A stretch of 64,000 nt of DNA. Origin: Pseudomonas typographi (lineage in GTDB: Bacteria > Pseudomonadota > Gammaproteobacteria > Pseudomonadales > Pseudomonadaceae). Below the pieces are notes generated by a model that was not told the origin of the DNA, ran no database searches, and worked only from the letters and a program-made list of their open reading frames with translations. Both the position numbers and the translations under genes were made by a program. Where the stretch lies: contig NZ_JAAOCA010000003.1 of assembly GCF_014694385.1 (NCBI RefSeq), positions 180,255 to 244,254 of the forward strand. Reading direction: 5' to 3'. This document shows, one piece after another, positions 45,193 through 54,080 of the stretch; the first letter of the stretch is position 1; the number at the start of each line of letters is the position of its first letter.

Positions 45193-46762
45193 CGCCGAAG
45201 TGGTGGTGATCGGTTCGGGGATTTGCGGTGCACTGGCGGCGCGCCGGTTAGCGTTGGCCGGGGCCGACGTGCTGGTGCTCGAAGCGGGCGGGCCGATCGA
45301 GCGCGGGCAGGTCGTGGCGGCGTTTCGGGACAGTCCGCGCAAAAGCGATTGGCTAGCGCCCTACCCTTACCACCCGTGGGCGCCCCACCCGCTGTATTTA
45401 CCCGAAGAAAACAATTACCTCGTGCAGGCCGGCCCTGACCCGTGGCCGGTGCAATACCTGCGTGGCGTTGGCGGTACCAGTTGGCACTGGGCCGCGCAGG
45501 CTTGGCGCTTGCTGCCCAGTGACTTGCGCCTGGCCAGCCTATACGGCGTCGGCGTCGACTGGCCGCTCAGCTACGAGGAACTCGACCCCTGGTACCAGGA
45601 AGCCGAAGAATTGATGGGCGTGGCAGGCGCCGAAGACACCGGCTCGCCGCGCAGCCAGCCGTTCCCCATGGCGCCGGTGGCCGAGCCCTGGGCGATGCGC
45701 CGCATTCGCGAACGCCTGGCGCCGCTGTACGCGGTCACGGCCAACACCGCCGCGCGCAACAGCCGCAGTTATGGCGGCCGCCCCGCATGCTGTGGCAACA
45801 ACAGCTGCCAACCGATCTGCCCGATCGATGCGCAGTACCACGGCGGGCTCGCCATCCGCTCGGCCCTGGATGCGGGCGCGCGCCTGCAAAGCCATGCCGT
45901 GGTACACCGCCTAGAGGCTGACGCCGGCGGGCGTATCCGCGCCGCCCATTACCTCACGCCGGACGGGCAGCCGCGGCAGGTGAGCGGGCAGGTGTTCATC
46001 GTGGCGGCCAATGGCGTGGAAAGCCCCAAGCTGTTGTTGATGTCGGGCCTTGCCAACCGCTCCGGCCAGGTGGGGCGTAACTTGATGGACCACTTAAGCA
46101 CCGCGCTCACCTTCGAGGCCGACGAACCCTTGTGGCTGGGCCGGGGCCCGCAAAGCCCCAGCGCGATCAACAGCCGCCGCGACGGAGAGTTTCGCCGCGA
46201 ACACGCCGCCTATCGGCTGGACTTTACCAACATCTCGCGAGTTGACAGCGTGACCAACGATTTGCTCGAAAAAGGTGTTTACGGGCCAGCCTTCGAACAA
46301 CAACTGCGCCGACGCGTGGCCCACGAGATGGGAGTGCGCAATGTGCTGGAAGTGCTGCCAGACCCTGCCAACCGCATCGTGCTGTCGGGCCGCACCGATG
46401 CCTTGGGCCTACCCACCCCCCAGGTGCATTACCGCATCGACGACTATGTGCGCCGTGGCGCCCAGGCAGCGCAGCAGGACTTCGCGCTTATCGCCGAGCG
46501 CATGGGCGGGCAGCGTTTGCGCTACAGCGCCGCCGGCAAGTTTTCCGCCAACCACCACATTACCGGCACATTGGCCATGGGCGACGACCCAGCCCGCTCG
46601 GTGTGCGACCGCTACGGGCGAGCCCATGACCATGACAACCTCTACCTATGCGGTACGGCAGTGATGCCCACCTCCGGGACCATGAACGCCACGCTCACCG
46701 CCGTGGCGTTGGCATTGCGCAGTGCCGAGCAGATTCGGCCGATGCCTGCGGCGCGTGCCTAA
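45185..46762 (+). CDS. GMC-family FAD dehydrogenase large subunit
   Basis: A 525-residue flavoprotein. FAD-binding motif VVIGSGICGALAARRLALAGADVLVLEAG at the N-terminus; catalytic histidine region NHHITGTLAMGDDPARSVCD, and GTAVMPTSGTMNATLT near the C-terminus. A cysteine cluster CCGNNSCQPICP (about residue 200) matches the 3Fe-4S site known in the large subunit of fructose dehydrogenase. It should oxidise a sugar, polyol or aldonate in the periplasm and pass electrons to the cytochrome subunit. No own signal peptide, so it probably rides with the small subunit. Substrate not determinable. Confidence 0.9.
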   Translation: MPDAEVVVIGSGICGALAARRLALAGADVLVLEAGGPIERGQVVAAFRDSPRKSDWLAPYPYHPWAPHPLYLPEENNYLVQAGPDPWPVQYLRGVGGTSWHWAAQAWRLLPSDLRLASLYGVGVDWPLSYEELDPWYQEAEELMGVAGAEDTGSPRSQPFPMAPVAEPWAMRRIRERLAPLYAVTANTAARNSRSYGGRPACCGNNSCQPICPIDAQYHGGLAIRSALDAGARLQSHAVVHRLEADAGGRIRAAHYLTPDGQPRQVSGQVFIVAANGVESPKLLLMSGLANRSGQVGRNLMDHLSTALTFEADEPLWLGRGPQSPSAINSRRDGEFRREHAAYRLDFTNISRVDSVTNDLLEKGVYGPAFEQQLRRRVAHEMGVRNVLEVLPDPANRIVLSGRTDALGLPTPQVHYRIDDYVRRGAQAAQQDFALIAERMGGQRLRYSAAGKFSANHHITGTLAMGDDPARSVCDRYGRAHDHDNLYLCGTAVMPTSGTMNATLTAVALALRSAEQIRPMPAARA

Positions 46763-47624
46763 CGTGCGCTGGGGCTGGCTGATAGGGGTTTGCCTGCTGG
46801 CCGACATCGCCCAGGCTGGGGCCAGCGCCAGCCGTGGCGAATACTTGGTGCGCGGCCTGGGCCACTGCGGTACCTGCCATACGCCCCGGGGCCTATGGCT
46901 ACAGGAGCGCGGCGACGCGCCGCTACAGGGTGGCTGGGTGCAGGGCTGGGCGGCGCCCGCGATCAATGCCCAAGCCCTGCAAGGTTGGACCCAGCAGCAG
47001 TTGGTGCAGTACCTGCGCAGTGGCGACGTCCCCGGCCAAGCCCGCGCCGCCGGGCCCATGGCAGAGGTGATCGACCACAGTGTGAGCCGGCTCAGCGAGC
47101 AGGACCTCGCCGCCATCGCCAGCTACCTCAAGCAACTGCCCGGCGCGGCACCCGCCCCGGCAGCGGCCCCGGCACCGGCCCTAACCTTGGCTGTGCCGCG
47201 CGGGCAAGCACGGCCCGCCGACGCCGAGGCGCTGGACGCCGCCCAATTGTTCGATGCCTACTGCGCCAGTTGCCACTGGCAAGCCGGGCGCGGCTTGCCG
47301 GCGTTGGACGATACCGGCGCGCTTGCCCGGCGTAGCGGCGCCAACGTGGTGATGGTGATTCTGCAAGGGGTGCAGCGCGCCGATGGCACCCGCATGCCGA
47401 GCTTCAGCCGGGACCTGACCGACCGCCAGGTCGCTACCCTGGCCAACGCCCTGGCCGGCGAGGGTGCAACAGCGTTGCAGCCGGCCGACGTAGCCAGGCG
47501 CCGGCGCGCACAGGGGCCCGCTGGGTGGCAGGGGGCCACCTGGGCCGTGGTCGGCGCGAGCCTGTTGGCGCTGTGCGTGGTAGCCTGGCGTTTCGCTGCA
47601 GCCCGCGCGCGGCGCCGGCTATAG
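46755..47624 (+). CDS. di-heme membrane-anchored cytochrome c subunit
   Basis: A 289-residue cytochrome. I choose the GTG at 46755, overlapping the flavoprotein end by 8 bp, which gives a signal peptide (WLIGVCLLADIAQAGA). Two heme motifs are present, CGTCH in GHCGTCHTPRG and CASCH in DAYCASCHWQAGRG, joined by an Ala/Pro-rich linker near residue 135-155; a C-terminal membrane anchor ends the protein (VVGASLLALCVVAWRFAAARARR). Typical partners in this enzyme class have three hemes, so the first domain is missing. Electrons go on to ubiquinone or the oxidase. Confidence 0.88.
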   Translation: MPNVRWGWLIGVCLLADIAQAGASASRGEYLVRGLGHCGTCHTPRGLWLQERGDAPLQGGWVQGWAAPAINAQALQGWTQQQLVQYLRSGDVPGQARAAGPMAEVIDHSVSRLSEQDLAAIASYLKQLPGAAPAPAAAPAPALTLAVPRGQARPADAEALDAAQLFDAYCASCHWQAGRGLPALDDTGALARRSGANVVMVILQGVQRADGTRMPSFSRDLTDRQVATLANALAGEGATALQPADVARRRRAQGPAGWQGATWAVVGASLLALCVVAWRFAAARARRRL

Positions 47625-47747
47625 CGACCAGCAGCGAAGGCTGGTACGGTGGGGACGAAACGAACAGGCCCACCCCGCGCTACCGAGCGCTGCTGCGCAG
47701 CGAAATCGGCCCAGCGCCGAGGCCCCCTGCAACCTTGAGGTCCCCCG

Positions 47748-48245
47748 ATGCCGTTGTATTCGCAGTGCCTGCCCACCCCGGTGGGGTCCCTGACCCTGAT
47801 CGCCAACGACAGCCACCTGTGCGCTGTACTGTGGGAGCACGATCACGCCGCGCGGGTGCCGTTGGGCGAATGGGTGCCTACCGGCGAGCACCCAGTATTG
47901 CAGGCCACCGCGGCGCAATTGGCGGAATACTTCGCCGGCGCCCGCCGCCGCTTCGACCTACCGCTGGCGTTCAACGGCACACCGTTTCAACGCCAAGTGT
48001 GGGCGGCGCTGCTGGCCATCCCTTTCGGCGAAACCCGTAGCTACCGGCAGGTCGCCGAATACATCGGCAACCCGCTGGCGGTGCGTGCGGTGGGCGCCGC
48101 CAACGGGCGCAACCCGATCTCGATCATCGCCCCCTGCCACCGTGTAGTGGGCAGCAGCGGCGCCCTCACTGGGTTCGCCGGCGGCCTTGGCGCCAAGCAG
48201 TGGCTGCTGGGCCACGAATGCCCCCAGGGGCCGTTGTTTCAATAG
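47748..48245 (+). CDS. ogt: methylated-DNA-[protein]-cysteine S-methyltransferase
   Basis: A 165-residue Ogt-type DNA repair protein that takes alkyl groups from O6-alkylguanine onto its cysteine. The acceptor is in the PCHRV motif (ISIIAPCHRVVG); the DNA-binding segment GNPLAVRAVGAANGRNP contains the arginine finger. Length and motif order match Ogt. No Ada regulatory domain is fused. Confidence 0.93.
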   Translation: MPLYSQCLPTPVGSLTLIANDSHLCAVLWEHDHAARVPLGEWVPTGEHPVLQATAAQLAEYFAGARRRFDLPLAFNGTPFQRQVWAALLAIPFGETRSYRQVAEYIGNPLAVRAVGAANGRNPISIIAPCHRVVGSSGALTGFAGGLGAKQWLLGHECPQGPLFQ

Positions 48246-48482
48246 CGACGCGGCTGATACGGCGGCTACGCCACCACCGCTTGCGCGCCAACTGCCGCTG
48301 GGCGGCCTAAGCCCGGCATACCGTTGGCCCTGGATCCTTTCTTTTCGTTCAAGTTCGCCCAGCCCGCGCCGATGGGGTGGCCATAGGGCAACACCCGGCC
48401 GTTGTAAAGCCGCTAAAAAACCCGCTTTTTGCTGCCCCGCCGCCGCATGCCCATGCGGTCACCACGTTTCGGGATTGGCTTC

Positions 48483-50426
48483 ATGAATATCAAACACAAG
48501 CTTACCTTCGCCTTTGCCACCATCGCCTGTTTACCCGTGATCGTTATCGCCAGCCTGGTGATCATGAACCAGCGCGAGCAGGCCAAGGATGATTTCGTCG
48601 ATAACAGCGGCCGCGAGATCCGCCAAATCGACAACACCATGCAGCAGTTTTTCGACGGTATCAGCCAGAACGTGGATTTTCTAGCCAGAGACCCGCGCAT
48701 TGCCGGCGTCTCGGACCTTAAGTACTACCTGGGTGCCGACGCCGCGTCGTTGCCGCTAACCCCCAACAACCAAGCGATGCTGAGCATTTTCGACAGTTTT
48801 GCCAAAACCCATCCCAGCACCGCGTATTTGTCCGTTGGGCTGCAGGACGGTGGCTACGCCAGTTGGCCGGACGACCCCAAGACCGCCAGCTACGACCCCC
48901 GCAAACGCCCGTGGTACGAGGCAGCCATGGCCGCGCCGGGTAAAACCACCCGCACCGGCGCGTATTACTGGGCGCCAGACGACGCCGTATTGATTGGCAC
49001 CGTGCACACGGTGGCCGACCCGGCGGGCAACGTGCGCGGCGTGGTGGGGTTGGATGTGTCGCTCAAGCAATTGACCGAGCGGGTCAAGAGTATTCACTTG
49101 GGTAACAGCGGCTACCTGATGTTGACCGAGGCTGATGGCAACGTGCTGGTGAACCCGGCCAATGCCCAGCACACCTTCAAACAATTGAGCACGTTGGGGC
49201 CGGACTACGCGGCGCTCAATGGCATGCAACAGGGCAGCACCGAAGTGACTCTGGGCGGCGTGACCTACATGGCCAACGTGGTGACCTCGCAAAGCTTGGG
49301 CTGGCATTTCATCGGCTTGATCCAACGCGATGAAGTCATGGCCAAGGCCGTGCATCTGACCTGGTTGATCGTCGCTATCGCCGCCGCCATGGGGCTGTTG
49401 TTCGCCCTCGCCGGGGCCAGCTTCGCCGGGGTGATCGTGCGGCCTATCCGCAGCGTTGCACAAGGCTTGCAAGACATTGCCCAAGGTGAAGGCGACCTCA
49501 CCCGCAAGTTACCGGTCCACGGCAAGGATGAAACCGCCGCATTGGCCGGCTGGTTCAACCAGTTCCTCGGTGCTATCGCGCAACTGGTGCGCAGCATCGG
49601 GCAAGCCGCAGGTAACCTGCAGCGCGCCTCCGGCGATGCCAGCCAAGTGGCCCACGCCATGAGCGATGCCGCGTTGCGCCAGCGCGAAGCGGTGGAGTTG
49701 GTGAGCACGGCCTTCAACGAAATGGTCGCTACCGCCAATGAAGTGGCGCGCTCTTGCACTCAGGCGGCCTCTTCGGCCGATGCCGGGCAGTTGGACGTGC
49801 AAAGCGGCCAGCAGCATATCGACCAGGCCACCGGCAGCGTCAGCCAGTTGTCCGGCAACCTGCAGCAAGCCACGCAGGCGATGCAGGTGCTGGAGCAAGA
49901 CAGCCGAAACATCAACGGCATCCTCGACACCATTCGCTCGATCGCCGAGCAAACCAACCTGCTGGCCCTGAACGCGGCCATCGAGGCGGCCCGTGCAGGC
50001 GACCAGGGCCGTGGGTTTGCCGTGGTGGCCGACGAGGTACGTGCCCTGGCTCGCCGCACGGCCGACAGTACCGGCGAAATCGACACCCTGCTCGGCAACC
50101 TGGCCCGCCGCACCCAGGATGTGACCCAGCAAATGCACGCCAGCCTGGGCATGTCGCAGCAGAGCGTGGAGCGCATCCAGCAGGCTCGCGCCAGTTTCGA
50201 TAAAATCCGCGGCTCGGTCGACAACATCCGCGATCAGAACAGCCAGATCGCCACGGCGGCCGAAGAACAGCACCAAGTGGCCGAAGACATCAACCGGCAC
50301 ATCGCGCAGATCCACACCGACGCACAAAAGGTAGAAGAGCTGGCGCAAACGGCACGGGCCGATTCCCAGCAACTGGGGGAGATCTCTGGGGAACTCAACG
50401 GGCTCGTGGGCCGGTTCAGGTATTGA
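48483..50426 (+). CDS. methyl-accepting chemotaxis protein with dCache sensor
   Basis: A 647-residue chemoreceptor. First membrane segment about 10-30; periplasmic dCache_1 domain about 35-290 with the ligand motif [12 protein letters not shown] and a later Asp in VVGLDVSL, the pattern of amino-acid-binding dCache sensors; second membrane segment about 300-320; HAMP; cytoplasmic signalling domain with the hairpin tip segment [23 protein letters not shown]. No C-terminal CheR pentapeptide. The ligand is inferred to be an amino acid or related amine, not proven. Confidence 0.92.
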   Translation: MNIKHKLTFAFATIACLPVIVIASLVIMNQREQAKDDFVDNSGREIRQIDNTMQQFFDGISQNVDFLARDPRIAGVSDLKYYLGADAASLPLTPNNQAMLSIFDSFAKTHPSTAYLSVGLQDGGYASWPDDPKTASYDPRKRPWYEAAMAAPGKTTRTGAYYWAPDDAVLIGTVHTVADPAGNVRGVVGLDVSLKQLTERVKSIHLGNSGYLMLTEADGNVLVNPANAQHTFKQLSTLGPDYAALNGMQQGSTEVTLGGVTYMANVVTSQSLGWHFIGLIQRDEVMAKAVHLTWLIVAIAAAMGLLFALAGASFAGVIVRPIRSVAQGLQDIAQGEGDLTRKLPVHGKDETAALAGWFNQFLGAIAQLVRSIGQAAGNLQRASGDASQVAHAMSDAALRQREAVELVSTAFNEMVATANEVARSCTQAASSADAGQLDVQSGQQHIDQATGSVSQLSGNLQQATQAMQVLEQDSRNINGILDTIRSIAEQTNLLALNAAIEAARAGDQGRGFAVVADEVRALARRTADSTGEIDTLLGNLARRTQDVTQQMHASLGMSQQSVERIQQARASFDKIRGSVDNIRDQNSQIATAAEEQHQVAEDINRHIAQIHTDAQKVEELAQTARADSQQLGEISGELNGLVGRFRY

Positions 50427-50438
50427 ATCCACAAAAAA

Positions 50439-50467
50439 GCCGCACCCCGTATCGCGCGGCGTGCGGC
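50439..50467. terminator. bidirectional terminator between chemoreceptor and xenA
   Basis: GCCGCAC (50439-50445) and GTGCGGC (50461-50467) pair; six A residues precede the stem so the minus-strand reading ends with a T tract after the hairpin. It lies between two convergent genes and can serve xenA directly and the chemoreceptor less strongly. Confidence 0.65.
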
Positions 50468-50481
50468 TTAGCGCCGGCCCC

Positions 50482-51588
50482 TTACTGCGGCCCGACCGGT
50501 TCGTAACGTTCCAGCCAATGAGCATAGGGTGCCGGCAGCACCCAAGAGGGTTTGGCCAGCCCCAGCACCTTGGCCGCATAGTACGGCCAATGTGGGTTGG
50601 CCAAATGGGAGCGGCCCACCATCACCACGTCGAGTTGCTCTGCAGCCACCACCTGCTCGCACAGTTTGGGTGTGTCTACGCCCCATGCGGTGGCCACTGG
50701 CAAGCCCGCTTCACGGCGCACACGCTCGGCGATGGGCGCGAGGAAGGCCGGCCCCCAGGGAATGTTCGCCTGGGGCGTGGAGAAACCGACGCTCACGCTG
50801 AGCATGTCTAGTCCGGCACCGCGCATGGCCTTGACCAGCGCGATCGACTCGTTAAGGGTTTGTTCGTCATTGCCGTCGAACTCGATCACACCAAAACGCG
50901 CGGTCAGTGGCAGGTGCTCGGGCCACACAGCGCGCACTGCTTCCAAGGTTTCCAGCAAAAAGCGCCCACGGTTCTCGGCGCTGCCGCCGTAGGCATCGCT
51001 GCGCTGGTTGGCGTGGGGCGAAAAAAAGCTTTGGGCGAGATAGCCGTGGGCGAAGTGCAACTCCAGCCATTCGAAGCCGGCCTCGAGCGCGCGCCGGGCG
51101 GTGGCGACGAAGTCGTCACGCACACGCCGGATATCTTGCAGGGTCATTTCTTTGGGCACTTGAGGCAGGTTGGCGCCAAAAGCGCTAGCCGAAGGTGACA
51201 AGGTTTCCCAACGGCGGGGGTCGCCGGCGGCGATATGGTCATCGCCTTCCCAGGGGCGATTGGCGCTGGCCTTGCGCCCGGCATGGGCGATCTGGATACC
51301 GGCGACCGCACCACCGGCCTTGATCGCTGCCGCGACCTTGGCCATGCCGGCGGTGTGCTCGTCACTCCACAGGCCGGTGCAGCCAGGGGTGATGCGCCCT
51401 TCTGGCGATACCGCGGTAGCCTCGACGATCACCAGGCCCGCGCCGCCGCGGGCAAGGCCGGTGTAATGCGCCAGGTGCCAGTCATTGATGAAGCCGTCGT
51501 GGGCGCTGTATTGGCACATCGGTGGCACGGCGATGCGGTTACGTAGCGTTACCGACTTGAGCGAAAACGGGCTGAACAATGCAGACAT
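50482..51588 (-). CDS. xenA: NADPH-dependent old-yellow-enzyme reductase, xenobiotic reductase A
   Basis: A 368-residue FMN enzyme closely resembling XenA of Pseudomonas putida as I remember it (start MSALFSPFSLKSVTLRNRIA, IPPMCQY equivalent VPPMCQYSAHDG with the FMN-tuning cysteine, HAGRKASANRPWEGD, and the C-terminal SWVLPAPYAHWLERY). It reduces activated alkenes, nitrate esters and nitroaromatics. It is divergent from a LysR gene which may regulate it. Confidence 0.94.
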   Translation of the reverse strand: MSALFSPFSLKSVTLRNRIAVPPMCQYSAHDGFINDWHLAHYTGLARGGAGLVIVEATAVSPEGRITPGCTGLWSDEHTAGMAKVAAAIKAGGAVAGIQIAHAGRKASANRPWEGDDHIAAGDPRRWETLSPSASAFGANLPQVPKEMTLQDIRRVRDDFVATARRALEAGFEWLELHFAHGYLAQSFFSPHANQRSDAYGGSAENRGRFLLETLEAVRAVWPEHLPLTARFGVIEFDGNDEQTLNESIALVKAMRGAGLDMLSVSVGFSTPQANIPWGPAFLAPIAERVRREAGLPVATAWGVDTPKLCEQVVAAEQLDVVMVGRSHLANPHWPYYAAKVLGLAKPSWVLPAPYAHWLERYEPVGPQ

Positions 51589-51672
51589 GAGCTACCTCTA
51601 TCAAACGAATTCGGCCAGGCGCACCAGCGCCCGCCCTTTGAACAACGTACCTTACGGTAGCCTGCATTCGCT

Positions 51673-51697
51673 ATAATTAGAACCGCATCGCAATTAT
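51673..51697. promoter_or_regulatory. LysR-type inverted repeat between xenA and its divergent regulator
   Basis: ATAATT (51673-51678) and AATTAT (51692-51697) are perfect complements separated by 13 bp, a LysR T-N11-A style dyad, 21 bp before the LysR start. The sequence is AT-rich in an otherwise GC-rich context and probably also contains the promoter elements of both genes. Confidence 0.5.
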
Positions 51698-51717
51698 GGC
51701 ATCGATAAGACTTCATT

Positions 51718-52650
51718 ATGGTTAACCCTCAATGGCTCACCTCCTTCGCCACCGTGGCCGAACTCGGCAACTTTACCCGCAGCGCCGAGCGCTTGGGCCT
51801 GACCCAGGCTGCCGTCAGCCAGCATATCAAGCACCTTGAAGCGCAATTTGGGCCGTTGCTGGTGCGCAGGCCGCGGCACGTGGAGATGACGCCCGCGGGC
51901 TTGGCCCTGCTCGATTATGCCGCCGAAGTAGACCGCGCAGCACGGGCGTTCCAAGCGCGGTTGTGCGGTGCCGATGAGCAGCAGGGCGATATCAGCCTGG
52001 TCAGCCCGGGCAGCATCGGCCTGGCACTGTATCCACTGCTGCTGCACTACCAGCAGCGCCACCCGGGGTTGGTGATCCGCCACCGTTTCGCACCCGACGG
52101 CGAGGTGCTCAACGCCGTGCTAAGCAACCACTTCGAGCTGGGGTTACTGACCTTCAAGCCAGACGACGCCCGCATCGCCGCACGGCACTTTGGTGAAGAG
52201 CCGCTGGAACTGGTATTGCCGGCCGGCGTGCGTTACGAGGGTTGGGAAACCCTGCAGCGACTAGGTTTCATCGACCACCCAGACGGCCAAGCCATGGCCA
52301 TGCGCTTGTTCAGCCGGCGCTACCCGGGGCAACCCGGCCTGCGTGCGTTGCCCGTGCGCGGTTTCACCAACCAGGTGGGGTTGATCCTTGAGCCGGTCGC
52401 GCGGGGGCTCGGCTTTACCGTATTGCCGCGCTTCGCCCGCCAAGCGTTCGCCCAGCAGGGTGCACTGCAGTTGGTGGAGTGTGGCAACCCGGTAGTCGAT
52501 ACGTTGTGGCTGATCCACCGCGCCGAATGGCCATTGGCGGCACGGGCGCAGCGAGCGGTGGCTGACCTGCAAGCGCAACTGGCAGCCAAGGGCAGCGCCG
52601 ATAGGTCCCTAGCCCGGCAACCAGTTGAGCGCGGTTTGGGTGAGCAGTGA
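51718..52650 (+). CDS. LysR-family transcriptional regulator
   Basis: A 310-residue LysR protein. Helix-turn-helix at residues 1-60 (QWLTSFATVAELGNFTRSAERLGLTQAAVSQHIKHLE), effector domain afterwards. It is divergent from xenA across 129 bp with an inverted repeat; control of xenA is likely but inferred. The last ~15 residues overlap a small antisense frame at 52609-52716. Confidence 0.92.
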   Translation: MVNPQWLTSFATVAELGNFTRSAERLGLTQAAVSQHIKHLEAQFGPLLVRRPRHVEMTPAGLALLDYAAEVDRAARAFQARLCGADEQQGDISLVSPGSIGLALYPLLLHYQQRHPGLVIRHRFAPDGEVLNAVLSNHFELGLLTFKPDDARIAARHFGEEPLELVLPAGVRYEGWETLQRLGFIDHPDGQAMAMRLFSRRYPGQPGLRALPVRGFTNQVGLILEPVARGLGFTVLPRFARQAFAQQGALQLVECGNPVVDTLWLIHRAEWPLAARAQRAVADLQAQLAAKGSADRSLARQPVERGLGEQ

Positions 52651-52716
52651 CCACGCCGTAAGCACGAGATGCGCGACGAACACGGCGAGAACGACTGGCA
52701 GTAAGTCGCGGGGCAT
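52609..52716 (-). CDS. possible 35-residue single-span membrane peptide
   Basis: A small frame starting at the ATG ending at 52716 with AAGGA 6 bp upstream. The peptide MPRDLLPVVLAVFVAHLVLT continues to NWLPG and is almost wholly hydrophobic, like many bacterial one-span small proteins. Third-position GC is coding-like. Its 3' end overlaps the LysR gene. Without homologues I cannot exclude chance. Confidence 0.4.
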   Translation of the reverse strand: MPRDLLPVVLAVFVAHLVLTAWSLLTQTALNWLPG

Positions 52717-52834
52717 CACGATCCTTGTGGGGGCCATCCATTAACAGGTGGCATTATAACAGTACGGTGCGGGGGCTTGCAGGGCCGCGATGCTGACACA
52801 CTCTAAGCGGCCGTGCGGTTCACCACACCGCGCA

Positions 52835-52850
52835 CTTGCACATGTGCAAG
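52835..52850. repeat. perfect 16-bp palindrome
   Basis: CTTGCACATGTGCAAG is fully self-complementary with no spacer. It lies 72 bp after the pilin stop codon, in a region without genes. It has no T run. It may be a protein-binding site or part of the pilin mRNA 3' end. Confidence 0.6.
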
Positions 52851-52921
52851 CCCGGCGCGGTTGGAGCGCGAGGGCCTACACATGCCATCAGCGCATCATC
52901 CAATGCCGCTGGCGATGCCGG

Positions 52922-53353
52922 TCAAGGGGCGCGCTGCGCAGGGCAGCCTTGGGGCAGCAGGTGGGCCTGGCTAACGGCGGTTGCGCTGCATGCCCAATCG
53001 CCCTGCGCCGTGCGAGCCCATACCAGCGTGGCGTTGCTTACCGACGGTGGCGCATTCTGAATCGCGCACGCCAAGCGGCCGGCACCGTCCGCCGCAAAGC
53101 TTGCGGTAAAAATGCAATGCTGCGAATTGCGGGTAATGCCGGGCAAGTCGGCCTCGCTGCCGATGACTGCTCCGCTGTTGAGGGTATCCTCGGCCAAGGT
53201 GCGCAGCGCGGCGCTTTCGGCCATGCCCGCGGCGAGCTTGCTGCGCGCCTGGTAGGCGCTGTACGCGGGCAGCGCGATGGATGAGAGGATGCCGATGATG
53301 GCAACCACCACCATCAATTCGATCAGGCTGAAACCACTACTGGGTGTGTTCAT
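52922..53353 (-). CDS. type IV pilin (PilA-like)
   Basis: A 143-residue prepilin. A short 7-residue leader ends in G before [24 protein letters not shown], with the glutamate at mature position 5 needed for assembly. Four cysteines in the C-terminal half can form the disulfide loop of major pilins. A sigma-54-type promoter lies 48 bp upstream. No assembly genes (pilB, pilC, pilD) adjoin it in this window, unlike the usual pilABCD layout. Confidence 0.9.
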   Translation of the reverse strand: MNTPSSGFSLIELMVVVAIIGILSSIALPAYSAYQARSKLAAGMAESAALRTLAEDTLNSGAVIGSEADLPGITRNSQHCIFTASFAADGAGRLACAIQNAPPSVSNATLVWARTAQGDWACSATAVSQAHLLPQGCPAQRAP

Positions 53354-53400
53354 CGTGTCCGCTCCATGGACTCACAGCAACGGTGCTGCGGTGAGCGCCC

Positions 53401-53417
53401 TGCAACCGCCATGCCAA
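53401..53417 (-). promoter_or_regulatory. sigma-54 (RpoN) promoter of the pilin gene
   Basis: On the minus strand the sequence reads TTGGCATGGCGGTTGCA: the -24 element TGGCAT and -12 element TTGCA with exactly 10 bp between the invariant GG and GC. Transcription would start near 53390, giving a leader of about 36 nt to the pilin ATG. In Pseudomonas aeruginosa pilA depends on RpoN with PilR, which supports the reading. Confidence 0.75.
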
Positions 53418-53612
53418 CCGCAACGTGGCCAATGGCAGGGGGAAGGCCGCCCAGCGTAACCCGGCTGGCATGGCCTGGCTTGCGCCAACCACGCCGTGAC
53501 GCACCCGCTGTTGTGCCATTGCCAGCACGGTAGTTTCTTGAATCATTTGCCGGGTAGCCCGTTGCGCAGGCTTTTGGCAGAGTCGCGCCCTTTGGCAACC
53601 CGAGGCTTAAGC

Positions 53613-54080
53613 ATGGAGCACGGCATCAGCCTGGAAATGGCCGAACTGCTCACCGGTTGTAGCCGCCGCACCTGGTGGCGGCGCGTGCAACAAGGGCGCG
53701 TGCAACGCCTGCCCGGCAACGACGCACGCGGCCGCGCACGGTTAGCACTGCCCGCCATATTGCCGCTACTGCGCATCAGCGTCAGTGATCAGGATCGTGC
53801 GCTGATCCTGGCGGCCGACCGCGGCGAGGCCCAGGCGCTGAATGAACTGGGGCAACTGTTCGCCCTGGGCGAGCAGTGGGCGGTGGCGGAACAACTGTGG
53901 CTGGAGGCCTCCCGCCAGGGACAGGCCGACGCGATGCAGCATTTGGCCATGTTATACCTGGGCAGCCGCCATGACGGTGCCCGTGCCCTGATGTGGCTGG
54001 CCCGCGCCGCCTCGGCTGGGCATGCGATAGCACGCGCTCAATTGCGCGGGTTATGGCCCGGCCTGCGGATGCCGCCTTAA
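53613..54080 (+). CDS. Sel1-like repeat protein with N-terminal DNA-binding-like segment
   Basis: A 155-residue protein. The first ~50 residues (ISLEMAELLTGCSRRTWWRRVQQG) look like a MerR/Xre-type helix-turn-helix; from about 65 on there are two to three helical repeats resembling Sel1/TPR units (GEAQALNELGQLFALGEQW; QGQADAMQHLAMLYLG; ALMWLARAASAGHAIA). It is divergent from the pilin gene, whose RpoN promoter lies in the shared space. I start at the ATG at 53613; an earlier frame start at 53496 would run through that promoter. Function unknown; a pilus-related regulator is a guess from position. Confidence 0.72.
   Translation: MEHGISLEMAELLTGCSRRTWWRRVQQGRVQRLPGNDARGRARLALPAILPLLRISVSDQDRALILAADRGEAQALNELGQLFALGEQWAVAEQLWLEASRQGQADAMQHLAMLYLGSRHDGARALMWLARAASAGHAIARAQLRGLWPGLRMPP

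Noticed and set aside
53337..53546. 69-codon minus-strand frame overlapping the pilin start
   Set aside because: It would run through the sigma-54 promoter and ends inside the pilin gene; no family resemblance.
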